DNA of 64,000 nucleotides from Methyloversatilis thermotolerans (GCF_000372885.1 NZ_KB889967.1:2414655-2478654); one strand, 5' to 3'; positions 17,665 through 27,179 are shown, counted from the first letter of the stretch. Numbers and translations are program-made. The notes: generated by a model from the sequence alone, not told the origin.

Positions 17665-17680
17665 TGGCACAGCACTGGCT
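17665..17680 (+). promoter_or_regulatory. Sigma-54 promoter of the aldA operon
   Basis: TGGCACAGCACTGGCT fits the -24/-12 consensus TGGCAC-R-N4-TTGC-W with one mismatch and correct GG-N10-GC spacing. The predicted start site is about 30 nt before the first gene at 17723. Confidence 0.75.
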
Positions 17681-17722
17681 ATCACCCCTCTGCCTGACAA
17701 CCACAACAGGGGGAGAAGATTC

Positions 17723-18571
17723 ATGAACAGGTACCTGAAACACGCGGCCGCCGCCTCGGCTTGCGCACTGCTGAGTCCGCTCGCCGCGGCGCAGACCACC
17801 TTCGATGTCATCGGACCGCACGAGTACGACCTGCCGGTCGGCTTCGACCAGCCGTTCAATGTGTTCGTACAGTACGCGACCGTGCAGCGCGACAGCCGCG
17901 TGTTCGACAACAGCGGCGACCGGCGTGATGGCAGCAGCGCGCAGCGCATCACCGGCCTGTCCAAGTACGTGCGCTTCTGGACGCCCGAATCGAACCGCAA
18001 CATCGGGCTGGCCTTCGAAGTCATCCAGCCGGTATCGGCCCTGCGCGACCGCGATGCGGCCGACCTGGACTCGCGACACATCAGCGGCTTCGGCGACACC
18101 ATCACCGGTGCGGCCATCTGGTACAAGCCGACGCCGGGATCGACGCTCGGTTTCCAGACCTTCCTCCAGGTGCCCATTGGCGACAAGGACGTCAGCGACA
18201 CCAACTGGAAGAATCTGTCCAGCCTGCTCTGGTATCTGCCGCTGAGCGAACGCATAGGCTGGACCGGAGACCTCGGCTTCGTCGCGCAGAGCCGCAAGGA
18301 CGACGGCAACCGGCCCGGCATGCTGTGGCATACCAACAACCGTTTCGGCTATCGCGTCAACGACTGGATCGAGCCCTTCGTCGGCGTCGACTACGAACGC
18401 ATTTCCGGTCGCAATGGCGCGAACGACTCTTGGGGTCTCGATGGCTCCGCCGGCGTGATGTTCCATTACTACGGCAACCAGTCGATCGCCATACGTTACT
18501 CGCACGGCATGTCCGGCGAGAACCGCCCGGTAAACAACAGCATCAACGTCAAGTACGCCTACAGCTGGTAA
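17723..18571 (+). CDS. Outer-membrane beta-barrel protein, phenol-degradation MetA-like
   Basis: A 282-residue exported barrel protein. The start at 17723 follows GGGGGAGAAG. Signal peptide MNRYLKHAAAASACALLSPLAAAQ, cleavage near residue 24. The mature chain has alternating beta strands (FNVFVQYATVQ; GDTITGAAIWYKPT; IEPFVGVDYERISG) and ends in an aromatic residue (VKYAYSW), like BAM substrates. It resembles the family of putative channels found in phenol/alcohol degradation operons (Phenol_MetA_deg type). It is the first gene of a sigma-54-driven operon with a DUF1097 membrane protein and aldA, so a role in uptake of the alcohol substrate is plausible but unproven. Confidence 0.75.
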   Translation: MNRYLKHAAAASACALLSPLAAAQTTFDVIGPHEYDLPVGFDQPFNVFVQYATVQRDSRVFDNSGDRRDGSSAQRITGLSKYVRFWTPESNRNIGLAFEVIQPVSALRDRDAADLDSRHISGFGDTITGAAIWYKPTPGSTLGFQTFLQVPIGDKDVSDTNWKNLSSLLWYLPLSERIGWTGDLGFVAQSRKDDGNRPGMLWHTNNRFGYRVNDWIEPFVGVDYERISGRNGANDSWGLDGSAGVMFHYYGNQSIAIRYSHGMSGENRPVNNSINVKYAYSW

Positions 18572-18621
18572 GCACTCGTGAGGCGTGCCCCGGGCACGCC
18601 TCCATGAATTCGGGAGGACTC

Positions 18622-19089
18622 ATGAAACTACTGCACGCGCTCGCACTGAGCATTGCACTGCTGGTTGCGGCCTGGGTCGGTCTGAGCATCGGCCTGCCGA
18701 CACTGCAGCTCAACCCCTGGATAGGCTTTGTCGCATGGGCGACCTTCTTTGCCGCAGGAGGTGGCCGCGAAGCGCTCCTCAAGGCGGGCTGGGCGGCGCT
18801 GGCCGGGGTCGTGCTGACCGCCTGCACGATGTACGCGGTGGGGCTGGCGGGTGGAGGACTCGGCGCGCTGGCGCTGCTGGTCGCGCTGCTCGCGTTCGTG
18901 CTGGTGGCGATGGCCGAATTCCCCGCCCTGGCCTACACCCCGGCTGCATTTCTCGGTGCGGCAACCTATTTCGGCGCGACCGGCGACACCTTCGACAAGG
19001 CGCTGTTCGTCGTGCTGACCTGGCTGGCCGGACTGGCCTTCGGCTTCATGTCGGAGTCTTTCGGCAAGCGCATGACACGCGCCACCTGA
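18622..19089 (+). CDS. DUF1097 family membrane protein
   Basis: A 155-residue integral membrane protein with about five hydrophobic segments (near 4-26, 33-48, 54-75, 80-100, 130-150). It resembles the DUF1097 family. The start at 18622 has GGGAGGA upstream. The function of the family is not known. It sits between the outer-membrane protein (50-bp gap) and aldA (28-bp gap), clearly in the same operon, so it may help substrate passage or sit beside the oxidation system. Confidence 0.75.
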   Translation: MKLLHALALSIALLVAAWVGLSIGLPTLQLNPWIGFVAWATFFAAGGGREALLKAGWAALAGVVLTACTMYAVGLAGGGLGALALLVALLAFVLVAMAEFPALAYTPAAFLGAATYFGATGDTFDKALFVVLTWLAGLAFGFMSESFGKRMTRAT

Positions 19090-19117
19090 TTTTGCTGACC
19101 CAAGGAGGAGATACCGC

Positions 19118-20551
19118 ATGACTACGCACATGAACTACATCGACGGACATTTCGCCCCATCCTCAGGGCCGCGCATCGAGGTGTACAACCCGGCCACGCA
19201 CGCCCTGCTCGACACCGTGCCCGAGGCGGACGCGGACACCGTCGAGCGCGCGATCGCGGCCGCCCGGCGCGCGCAGCCCGCCTGGGCACGCCTGCCCGCC
19301 ATCCAGCGCGCCGGCTGGCTGCGCCGGATTGCCAGCGCCTTGCGCGACATTCGCGAAGACATGGCGCGCACGCTGACCCTCGAACAGGGCAAGACGCTCG
19401 GTCTGGCGCGTGTCGAGGTCGACTTCACCGCCGACTATCTGGACTACATGGCCGAGTGGGCGCGCCGCATAGAGGGCGAGGTACTGTCCAGCGACCGTCC
19501 GGGAGAGAGCATCTTCCTGCTGCGCAAGCCGGTCGGCGTGGTGGCCGGCATCCTGCCGTGGAACTTCCCGCTCTTCCTGATCGCCCGCAAGATGGCACCG
19601 GCACTGGTAACCGGCAATACCATCGTGATCAAGCCAAGCGAGGAAACGCCGCTCAATGCCTTCATGTTCGCGCACCTGGTGCATGGATCCGATCTGCCGC
19701 GCGGCGTGTTCAATCTGGTCGGGGGCCGCGGCAGCACCACGGGCTCTGCACTCAGCGGCAGCGACGCCATCGACATGGTGAGCTTCACCGGCAGCGTCGC
19801 CACCGGCACCCGCATCATGCAGGCGGCTGCGGCCAACCTGACGCGGGTGAACCTGGAACTCGGCGGCAAGGCGCCCGCCATCGTGCTGGCCGACGCCGAT
19901 CTCGACCTGGCGGCCAGCGCCATCACGGCGTCGCGCGTCATCAATACCGGACAGGTCTGCAACTGCGCCGAGCGCGTCTATGTGCAGCGTTCGGCAGCAG
20001 ACGAATTCATCACCCGGCTGACCGCGCGCATGGCGGCGACTCGTTATGGCGACCCGGTGGCGGAACCGGATGTCGATATGGGGCCGCTGGTGAACAAGGC
20101 GGGGCTGGACAAGGTTGCGGCCATGGTCGAACAGGCGCGCAAGGATGGTGCGCAGGTGGTGCTGGGAGGCCGCGTGGCCGACCGAGCGAGCGGATTCCAC
20201 TACGAACCCACGGTACTGATCAATTGCCGTGCCGACATGGACATCATGCGCAACGAGATATTCGGTCCGGTACTGCCGATACAGCTGGTCGACGATCTCG
20301 ACGAAGCCGTTTCCCTGGCGAATGCCTCCGACTACGGGCTCACTTCGTCGCTGTACACGCGGGACCTCGCGGCGGCCATGCGCGCGATCCGCGATCTGCA
20401 GTTTGGCGAAACCTATATCAATCGCGAGAACTTCGAAGCGATGCAGGGCTTTCACGCCGGCCGGCGCAAGTCGGGCATAGGCGGAGCAGACGGCAAGCAC
20501 GGGCTGTACGAGTACACGGAAACCCACGTGGCCTACATACAGCACGGCTGA
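19118..20551 (+). CDS. aldA: Lactaldehyde/glycolaldehyde dehydrogenase
   Basis: A 477-residue NAD-dependent aldehyde dehydrogenase. Catalytic E247 (NLELGGKAP) and nucleophile C281 (NTGQVCNCAERV) are present, as is the GSVATG NAD-binding turn (FTGSVATGTRI). The C-terminal segment GETYINRENFEAMQGFHAG plus RKSGIGGADGKHGL is close to E. coli AldA, which oxidises L-lactaldehyde to L-lactate and glycolaldehyde to glycolate. The start ATG at 19118 has AAGGAGGAG upstream. Placed beside lutACB and a PQQ alcohol dehydrogenase, it supplies the middle step from diol-derived aldehyde to lactate. A T-rich terminator follows. Confidence 0.92.
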   Translation: MTTHMNYIDGHFAPSSGPRIEVYNPATHALLDTVPEADADTVERAIAAARRAQPAWARLPAIQRAGWLRRIASALRDIREDMARTLTLEQGKTLGLARVEVDFTADYLDYMAEWARRIEGEVLSSDRPGESIFLLRKPVGVVAGILPWNFPLFLIARKMAPALVTGNTIVIKPSEETPLNAFMFAHLVHGSDLPRGVFNLVGGRGSTTGSALSGSDAIDMVSFTGSVATGTRIMQAAAANLTRVNLELGGKAPAIVLADADLDLAASAITASRVINTGQVCNCAERVYVQRSAADEFITRLTARMAATRYGDPVAEPDVDMGPLVNKAGLDKVAAMVEQARKDGAQVVLGGRVADRASGFHYEPTVLINCRADMDIMRNEIFGPVLPIQLVDDLDEAVSLANASDYGLTSSLYTRDLAAAMRAIRDLQFGETYINRENFEAMQGFHAGRRKSGIGGADGKHGLYEYTETHVAYIQHG

Positions 20552-20614
20552 CGCGAGGGACGCAGCGATCCTGTGTCCCTCCTTGCCGGCGCATTGCGAT
20601 GCGCCTCCTCGGTT

Positions 20615-20649
20615 GCGGGCGATTCCTCACGGGGTTGCCCGCTTTTTTT
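20615..20649 (+). terminator. Rho-independent terminator after aldA
   Basis: Stem GCGGGC / GCCCGC with a 16-nt loop, followed by seven T (20643-20649). A second hairpin (GGCGCAT-TGCG-ATGCGCC, 20588-20605) lies just before it. Confidence 0.75.
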
Positions 20650-20938
20650 CGGGGATTCACGCCCGTTTCGGTTATCCACCACTGGCGGTCGCCCCGGGGG
20701 CTGTCCATAATTGCGGCACGCTGGCGCGGGCGATCCCCGCGCCCGGCGAAGCCACGGCAGCCACCCGCTGCCGATCCAGAGCTGTCGGTACTTGCATCAC
20801 CCATGCGCAGACGGATAAAGGCGCCTCGGACGGACGACCGGCCGGCACGCCCAAGCCAGCGGACAGGCATTCGCCTGCCACCTGTGCCGCGGTGTGTCAT
20901 GCACGACGGTTCGACCAAAAAAGAGGAGAAACCCTGGA

Positions 20939-23614
20939 ATGTCTGCACTACCCAATCCCCTGCTTGCATCGGACCCGGACGCGGTCGAAACCCAGGAATG
21001 GCTGGACGCGCTGGAGGGCGTGATCGAGCACGCCGGCGAGCAGCGGGCCCACTACCTGATCGAGCGGCTGACCGAGCTGGCGCGCCGCGCCGGCATCAAC
21101 ATCCCCTACTCGGCCTCCACCGCATACATCAACACGATTCCGGCCGGCAAGCAGGCAGCCGCTCCGGGCGACTACGAAATCGAGCACCGCATCCGCAGCT
21201 ATATCCGCTGGAATGCGATGGCCATGGTGCTGCGGGCGAACAAGGACACCAATGTCGGCGGTCACATCGCCAGCTTCGCCTCCAGCGCCACCCTTTACGA
21301 CGTAGGCTTCAACTGGTTCTGGCATGCGCCCAGTCCGACCCACGGCGGCGACCTCGTGTTTTTCCAGGGACATTCCGCGCCCGGCATCTATGCCCGCGCC
21401 TTCCTGCTCGGACGGCTGAGCGAGGCGCAACTGGACAGTTTCCGGCAGGAGGTGGGCGGCAAGGGTCTGTCGAGCTATCCGCATCCCTGGCTCATGCCTG
21501 ATTTCTGGCAGTTCCCGACGGTATCCATGGGACTGGGGCCGCTGCAGGCCATCTACCAGGCCCGCTTCATGAAGTATCTGCAGGACCGCGGTCTGGCCAA
21601 TACCGAGGGCCGCAAGGTGTGGTGCTTCATCGGTGACGGCGAGACCGACGAACCGGAAACGCTGGGCGAGATCGCGATGGCGGCGCGCGAGAAGCTCGAC
21701 AACCTGGTATTCGTCGTGAACTGCAATCTGCAGCGCCTGGATGGCCCGGTGCGCGGCAATGGCAAGATCATCCAGGAACTGGAAGGCGACTTCCGGGGGG
21801 CGGGCTGGAATGTGATCAAGCTGCTGTGGGGCGGCTACTGGGATTCGCTGCTCGCCCAGGACAGGACCGGCCTGCTTGCCCAGCGCATGATGGAAGTGAT
21901 AGACGGCGAATACCAGACCATGAAGGCGCGCGATGGCGCCTACGTGCGCGAGCACTTCTTCGGCAAGTACCCGGAGCTGGCGGCCATGGTCGCCAACTGG
22001 AGCAATGACGACATCTTCCGGCTGAACCGCGGCGGCCACGATCCGCACAAGGTGTATGCCGCCTACCACTCCGCGGTCAATCACAGCGGTCAGCCCACCG
22101 TCATCCTGGCCAAGACCATCAAGGGCTATGGCATGGGTGGCTCAGGCGAGGCGCAGAACATATCCCACCAGCAGAAAAAGGTCGATCTGGAATCGCTGCG
22201 CGAATTCCGCGACCGCTTCGACCTGCCGATCAAGGACAGCGAACTGGAATCGCTGCCCTACCTCAAGTTCGACGAAGGTTCGAAGGAACTGAACTACATG
22301 CGCGAGCGGCGCATGGCACTCGGGGGCTACCTGCCGCAGCGCCGCATGAAGGCCGATCCACTGGAGGTGCCGCCGCTGTCGGCCTTCGACGCACTGCTCA
22401 AGGCCTCGGGCGACGGCCGGGAGCTGTCCACCACCATGGCCTTCGTGCGCATCATGAACATCCTGCTGCGCGACCCGCATGTGGGCAAGCGGGTGGTGCC
22501 CATCGTGCCGGACGAATCGCGCACCTTCGGCATGGAAGGCATGTTCCGCCAGATCGGCATCTGGAACCAGGAAGGCCAGAAGTACGTGCCGCAGGACGCC
22601 GACCAGCTCATGTTCTACAAGGAGTCCAAGACCGGCCAGATCCTGCAGGAGGGCATCAACGAAGCGGGCGCGATGAGTGACTGGATCGCCGCCGCCACCG
22701 CCTACTCGGTGCATGGGGTGGCGACCATCCCGATCTACATCTTCTATTCGATGTTCGGTTTCCAGCGCATCGGCGACCTGGCCTGGGCGGCCGGCGACCA
22801 GCGTGCGCGCGGCTTCCTGGTCGGCGGTACCGCCGGGCGCACCACGCTGAACGGCGAGGGCCTGCAGCACGAGGACGGCCACTCCCACCTGTGGTCGGGC
22901 GCGGTACCGAACTGCATCAGCTACGACCCCACGTTCTCCTACGAGGTGGCGGTCCTCGTGCAGGATGGACTGCGCCGCATGATGGCCAACCAGGAGGACA
23001 TCTACTACTACCTGACAGTGATGAACGAGAACTACGAGCACCCGGCAATGCCGGAAGGTGCCGAAGCCGACATCCTGAAGGGCATGTACCTGTTCCGCCG
23101 CGGCGCCGCGTCGAACGGCCCGCGCGCGCAGTTGCTGGGCAGCGGCACCATCTTCCGCGAAGTGATCGCCGCCGCCGAATTGCTGAAGAACGACTGGGGC
23201 GTGGAATCGGATCTGTGGTCCTGCCCGAGCTTCACCGAACTGGCGAGGAATGGCGCCGACTGCTCGCGCTGGAACCTGCTCAATCCTCTGGCGGCAGCAC
23301 GCGCCTCGCACGTGGAGAACTGCCTGCGCGAAACACGAGGACCGGTGATCGCCGCCACCGACTACGTGCGCCTGTTCGCCGACCAGATCCGAGCCTGGGT
23401 GCCGCGCCGCTATGTGGTGCTCGGCACCGACGGCTTTGGCCGTTCGGACACGCGCGAGGCGCTGCGTGCGCATTTCGAGGTGGACCGGCACTGGGTGACG
23501 GTGGCGGCGCTGAAGGCGCTGGCCGACGACGGAGCGCTGGACCGGACGAAGGTGGCGGAAGCCATCGCGCGCTACGGTCTGGACGTGACCAAACCGAACC
23601 CGCTCTACGTCTGA
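20939..23614 (+). CDS. aceE: Pyruvate dehydrogenase E1 component (homodimeric type)
   Basis: An 891-residue thiamine-diphosphate enzyme that decarboxylates pyruvate and acetylates the lipoyl group of E2. Length is close to E. coli AceE (887). Visible hallmarks are the ThDP motif GDGETDEPET...(N), the HIASFASSATLYDVGFN region with GHSAPGIYAR, the HEDGHSH segment and a DESRTFGMEG block. The start MSALPNPLL at 20939 has GAGGAG about ten nt upstream; the frame can be read from 20894 but that part lacks conservation. The ~290 bp upstream, after the aldA terminator, show no clear promoter or PdhR site. First of aceE-aceF-lpdA. Confidence 0.97.
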   Translation: MSALPNPLLASDPDAVETQEWLDALEGVIEHAGEQRAHYLIERLTELARRAGINIPYSASTAYINTIPAGKQAAAPGDYEIEHRIRSYIRWNAMAMVLRANKDTNVGGHIASFASSATLYDVGFNWFWHAPSPTHGGDLVFFQGHSAPGIYARAFLLGRLSEAQLDSFRQEVGGKGLSSYPHPWLMPDFWQFPTVSMGLGPLQAIYQARFMKYLQDRGLANTEGRKVWCFIGDGETDEPETLGEIAMAAREKLDNLVFVVNCNLQRLDGPVRGNGKIIQELEGDFRGAGWNVIKLLWGGYWDSLLAQDRTGLLAQRMMEVIDGEYQTMKARDGAYVREHFFGKYPELAAMVANWSNDDIFRLNRGGHDPHKVYAAYHSAVNHSGQPTVILAKTIKGYGMGGSGEAQNISHQQKKVDLESLREFRDRFDLPIKDSELESLPYLKFDEGSKELNYMRERRMALGGYLPQRRMKADPLEVPPLSAFDALLKASGDGRELSTTMAFVRIMNILLRDPHVGKRVVPIVPDESRTFGMEGMFRQIGIWNQEGQKYVPQDADQLMFYKESKTGQILQEGINEAGAMSDWIAAATAYSVHGVATIPIYIFYSMFGFQRIGDLAWAAGDQRARGFLVGGTAGRTTLNGEGLQHEDGHSHLWSGAVPNCISYDPTFSYEVAVLVQDGLRRMMANQEDIYYYLTVMNENYEHPAMPEGAEADILKGMYLFRRGAASNGPRAQLLGSGTIFREVIAAAELLKNDWGVESDLWSCPSFTELARNGADCSRWNLLNPLAAARASHVENCLRETRGPVIAATDYVRLFADQIRAWVPRRYVVLGTDGFGRSDTREALRAHFEVDRHWVTVAALKALADDGALDRTKVAEAIARYGLDVTKPNPLYV

Positions 23615-23786
23615 GTCGGAAGACGCACGCCGCGGATTGACGCCGACAGGTCCGGAGAACACGGACCGGATGCCCTCGCGCTTCCGGTCCGCAACGATCC
23701 GCGAGCCCGGTGTCAATGTCCGGCGAGCTTTCGAGAAACCACGCCGCGGTCGCGCAGCGCGCGGCCGCATCGAATGCGAGGCTTGA

Positions 23787-25175
23787 ATGAGCACGATCAA
23801 TATCGAAGTACCTGACATCGGCGATTTTTCCGATGTCCCCGTCATCGAGGTGATGGTCAAACCCGGCGACCGGGTCGAGGCCGACGCACCGCTGGTGTCG
23901 CTTGAATCGGACAAGGCCACGATGGACATTCCGGCGCCGCATGCCGGCGTGATCGGCCAGATCACGGTCAAGGTCGGCGACCGCGTGTCGCAGGGCAGCG
24001 TGATCGGCACGATGGAAGTGGGCGAAACGCCCGCGGCCGATGCGCCCACCGCCCCGGCGGCCCCCACGCCTGCTGCGACCAGCGCGACACCTGCACCAGC
24101 GGTCGCCGCCGCACCGGCCGTTGCGGCAGTCGCCTCGAATGCCGTCCCCGCCGCGACCACCCAGTCGGCCCGCGGCGATTACGCGCCGGCGGCCGGCATG
24201 GTCGCGCTGCCCAGTGCCGCCGACATCGCGGCCGAACTGGTGGGCGGCAAGAAGGCGCATGCCAGTCCGTCGATGCGCGCCTATGCGCGCGAACTGGGTG
24301 TTGATCTCGCCCGCGTGAAAGCCAGCGGTCCGAAAGGCCGCATCACGCGCGAAGACATCAACGCCTTCGTCAAGGGCGCGCTGCAGTCACCGGCCACATC
24401 CGCACCGGCCACCGCCGGTGGCGGCAGCGGCCTGGATCTGCTGCCCTGGCCCAAGGTCGACTTCACGAAGTTCGGCGACATCGAGCGCAAGCCGCTGTCG
24501 CGCATCCGCAAGCTGTCGGCGGCGAACCTGGCGCGCAACTGGGTCATGATTCCGGCGGTCACCTATCACGAAGAAGCGGACGTGACCGAGCTCGAAGCCT
24601 TCCGCCAGCAGATCAACGCGGAACAGGCCAAGGCCGGCGTCAAGCTCACCATGCTGGCCTTCATCATCAAGGCGGTGTGCTCGGCGCTGAAGAAATTCCC
24701 CGAATTCAACAGCTCGATCGACCTGCAGGCGGAAGAGCCGGCGCTGATCATGAAGCAGTACTGCCACATCGGTTTCGCCGCCGACACGCCGGGCGGGCTG
24801 GTGGTGCCGGTCATCCGCGACGCCGACAGGAAGGGCGTGGCCCAGCTCGCCGCCGAATGCGGCGAACTGGCGGCCAGGGCGCGCGACGGCAAACTGTCGG
24901 CCGCGGAAATGCAGGGGGCCTGCTTCACGATATCCAGCGTCGGCGGTCTGGGTGGCACCGGTTTCGCGCCCATCATCAATGCGCCCGAAGTCGCCATCCT
25001 CGGCGTCAGCCGCAGCACGATGAAACCGGTGTGGGACGGCTCGACCTTCCAGCCGCGACTCATCCTGCCGCTGTCGCTGACCGCCGACCACCGCGTGATC
25101 GACGGCGCCGCCGCCACCCGTTTCAATGCCCATGTCGCCGCGCTGCTGGCCGACATGCGTCGCGTGCTGATGTGA
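23787..25175 (+). CDS. aceF: Dihydrolipoamide acetyltransferase (PDH E2)
   Basis: A 462-residue E2 with a single N-terminal lipoyl domain (lipoyl Lys in LESDKATMDIP, residue ~45). An Ala/Pro linker (about 80-135) follows, then a peripheral-subunit-binding domain (HASPSMRAYARELGVDLARVKASGPKGRI, split here for clarity). The catalytic domain carries the active site LTADHRVIDGA. E. coli AceF has three lipoyl domains; one is common in betaproteobacteria. The 172-bp gap after aceE shows only short repeats. It is followed at 11 bp by lpdA, whose own lipoyl domain is almost the same. Confidence 0.96.
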   Translation: MSTINIEVPDIGDFSDVPVIEVMVKPGDRVEADAPLVSLESDKATMDIPAPHAGVIGQITVKVGDRVSQGSVIGTMEVGETPAADAPTAPAAPTPAATSATPAPAVAAAPAVAAVASNAVPAATTQSARGDYAPAAGMVALPSAADIAAELVGGKKAHASPSMRAYARELGVDLARVKASGPKGRITREDINAFVKGALQSPATSAPATAGGGSGLDLLPWPKVDFTKFGDIERKPLSRIRKLSAANLARNWVMIPAVTYHEEADVTELEAFRQQINAEQAKAGVKLTMLAFIIKAVCSALKKFPEFNSSIDLQAEEPALIMKQYCHIGFAADTPGGLVVPVIRDADRKGVAQLAAECGELAARARDGKLSAAEMQGACFTISSVGGLGGTGFAPIINAPEVAILGVSRSTMKPVWDGSTFQPRLILPLSLTADHRVIDGAAATRFNAHVAALLADMRRVLM

Positions 25176-25186
25176 GGGAGACGTCC

Positions 25187-26974
25187 ATGAGCACACTGAC
25201 TGTAAAGATTCCCGACATCGGCGACTTCAAGGACGTCCCCATCATCGAAATCATGGTGAAGCCGGGCGACATGGTGGCGGCGGATGCACCGCTCATGTCG
25301 CTCGAGTCCGACAAGGCCACGATGGACATCCCCGCGCCGCAGGCGGGCCGCATCGTCGAACTTCAAGTGAAGGTGGGCGACCGCGTATCGGAAGGCAGCG
25401 TGGTGCTGACAATGGAGGCCGCCGGCGCGGCCGAAGCGGCGCCGGCATCGGCTCCCTCACCTGCGGCGGCTCCCGCCGCACCGCCGCCTGCCCCGGCCAC
25501 AGCCCCGGTGGCCGCCACCGGCAGCGCGCCGGCAAAGGTCGATGAAAGCTGCGCCGTGCTGGTGATCGGTGGCGGCCCCGGTGGCTACTCGGCCGCCTTT
25601 CGCGCCGCCGACCTCGGTCTGGACGTGGTCATCGTCGAGCGCTACGCCACGCTGGGCGGCGTCTGCCTGAACGTGGGCTGCATCCCGTCCAAGGCGCTGC
25701 TGCACGTGGCCGCCGTAGCCGACGAAGCCGAGGCGCTGGCGGCGCACGGCATCAAGTTCGGCGCACGCGAGGTGGACATCGGCGCGCTGCGCGGCTGGAA
25801 GGACAAGGTGGTCGGCAAGCTGACCGGCGGTCTGGCCGGCATGGCCAGGGCGCGCAAGGTGAAGGTGGTGCGCGGCATTGCCCGCTTCGTCGATCCCAAC
25901 CATGTCGAGGTGGCGCTGACCACGGGTGACGGCAAGGCGGAGACCGGCGAGAAGAAAGTGCTGAAGTTCGGCCACTGCATCGTCGCCGCCGGCAGCCAGG
26001 CGGTGAAACTGCCCTTCATGCCGGACGATCCGCGCGTCGTCGATTCAACCGGCGCGCTACTGCTGGCGGATATCCCGAAACGGATGCTGGTGATCGGCGG
26101 CGGCATCATCGGGCTGGAAATGGCCACCGTGTACTCCACGCTGGGCGCGCGCATCGACGTGGTGGAAATGACCGGTGGCCTGATGCAAGGGGCGGATCGC
26201 GACCTCGCCAAGGTGTGGGAGAAGAAGAATGCCCACCGCTTCGGCAGCGTCATGCTGAACACGCGGGTGACCGGTGCCGAGGCGACGGCGGACGGCATCA
26301 AGGTCAGTTTCGAAGGCGCCAAGGCACCGGCCGAACCACAGACCTACGACCGCGTGCTGGTCGCGGTCGGCCGCTCGCCCAACGGTCGCAGGCTGAACGC
26401 CGAGGCAGCCGGCTTGCAGGTGGATGAGCGCGGTTTCATCCCGATCGACAGCCAGATGCGCAGCAACGTCGCGCACATCCATGCCATCGGCGACATCGTC
26501 GGCCAGCCCATGCTGGCGCACAAGGCGGTGCACGAGGGCCATGTCGCGGCGGAAGTGATCGCCGGCCACAAGCGCCATTTCGACGCCACGGTCATTCCGT
26601 CGGTCGCCTACACCGACCCCGAAGTTGCCTGGGTGGGCCTGAGCGAGGACGAGGCCAAGGTGCAGGGCCGCAAGGTGACCATCGGCAAGTTCCCGTGGGC
26701 CGCCAGCGGACGGGCCATCGCCAACGGTCGCGACGAAGGCTTCACCAAGCTCATCTTCGACGCCGAGACGCACCGCATCGTCGGGGGCGGCATTGTCGGA
26801 ACGTCAGCCGGTGACATGATAGGAGAAGTGGCGCTGGCCATAGAAATGGGCGCGGATGCAGTGGATATCGGTCATACCATCCACCCGCACCCGACGCTGG
26901 GCGAATCGATCGGCCTCGCCGCCGAGGTGGCCGAGGATAGCTGCACCGATCTGCCGCCGCCGCGAAAGACCTGA
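25187..26974 (+). CDS. lpdA: Dihydrolipoamide dehydrogenase with N-terminal lipoyl domain (PDH E3)
   Basis: A 595-residue flavoenzyme that reoxidises dihydrolipoyl groups with NAD. It carries an extra N-terminal lipoyl domain (lipoyl Lys in LESDKATMDIP) and an Ala/Pro linker (about 80-118), then a normal E3. The FAD site is VIGGGPGGYSAAFRAADLG, the redox disulfide GGVCLNVGCIPSK, the NAD site VIGGGIIGLE, and the C-terminal catalytic His in HPHPTLGES. Lipoylated E3 occurs in several betaproteobacteria and Neisseria, where it brings the total lipoyl count up. The start at 25187 has AGGGAGACG upstream. Last gene of the operon. Confidence 0.96.
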   Translation: MSTLTVKIPDIGDFKDVPIIEIMVKPGDMVAADAPLMSLESDKATMDIPAPQAGRIVELQVKVGDRVSEGSVVLTMEAAGAAEAAPASAPSPAAAPAAPPPAPATAPVAATGSAPAKVDESCAVLVIGGGPGGYSAAFRAADLGLDVVIVERYATLGGVCLNVGCIPSKALLHVAAVADEAEALAAHGIKFGAREVDIGALRGWKDKVVGKLTGGLAGMARARKVKVVRGIARFVDPNHVEVALTTGDGKAETGEKKVLKFGHCIVAAGSQAVKLPFMPDDPRVVDSTGALLLADIPKRMLVIGGGIIGLEMATVYSTLGARIDVVEMTGGLMQGADRDLAKVWEKKNAHRFGSVMLNTRVTGAEATADGIKVSFEGAKAPAEPQTYDRVLVAVGRSPNGRRLNAEAAGLQVDERGFIPIDSQMRSNVAHIHAIGDIVGQPMLAHKAVHEGHVAAEVIAGHKRHFDATVIPSVAYTDPEVAWVGLSEDEAKVQGRKVTIGKFPWAASGRAIANGRDEGFTKLIFDAETHRIVGGGIVGTSAGDMIGEVALAIEMGADAVDIGHTIHPHPTLGESIGLAAEVAEDSCTDLPPPRKT

Positions 26975-26990
26975 GGCGTTGTCAGCTTTT

Positions 26991-27021
26991 CTTACAAGGG
27001 GGCGCGCAGCCCCTTTGTAAG
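26991..27021 (+). terminator. Hairpin terminator after lpdA
   Basis: CTTACAAGGGG / CCCCTTTGTAAG with an 8-nt loop and a one-base bulge, preceded by CTTTT. There is no long T-run after it. It divides the PDH operon from the HPr-rel-A operon. Confidence 0.55.
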
Positions 27022-27179
27022 AGACTGATAAAGCCTTGAAAAACAAAACGGTGTAAAGAAGACCCTGATTCGGCCTGAAAATTGCTTCGAGTGTTTCAAA
27101 CCATGCCTGTGACCCTGTCCTCACCTGCTGTGGCGACCGGGTGACATACACTTAACGTATCAAGGCAGAGCACATTCGA

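Noticed and set aside
22142-24260. Long minus-strand frames opposite aceE and aceF
   Set aside because: They run antisense to fully conserved PDH genes and have no ribosome site or family resemblance.
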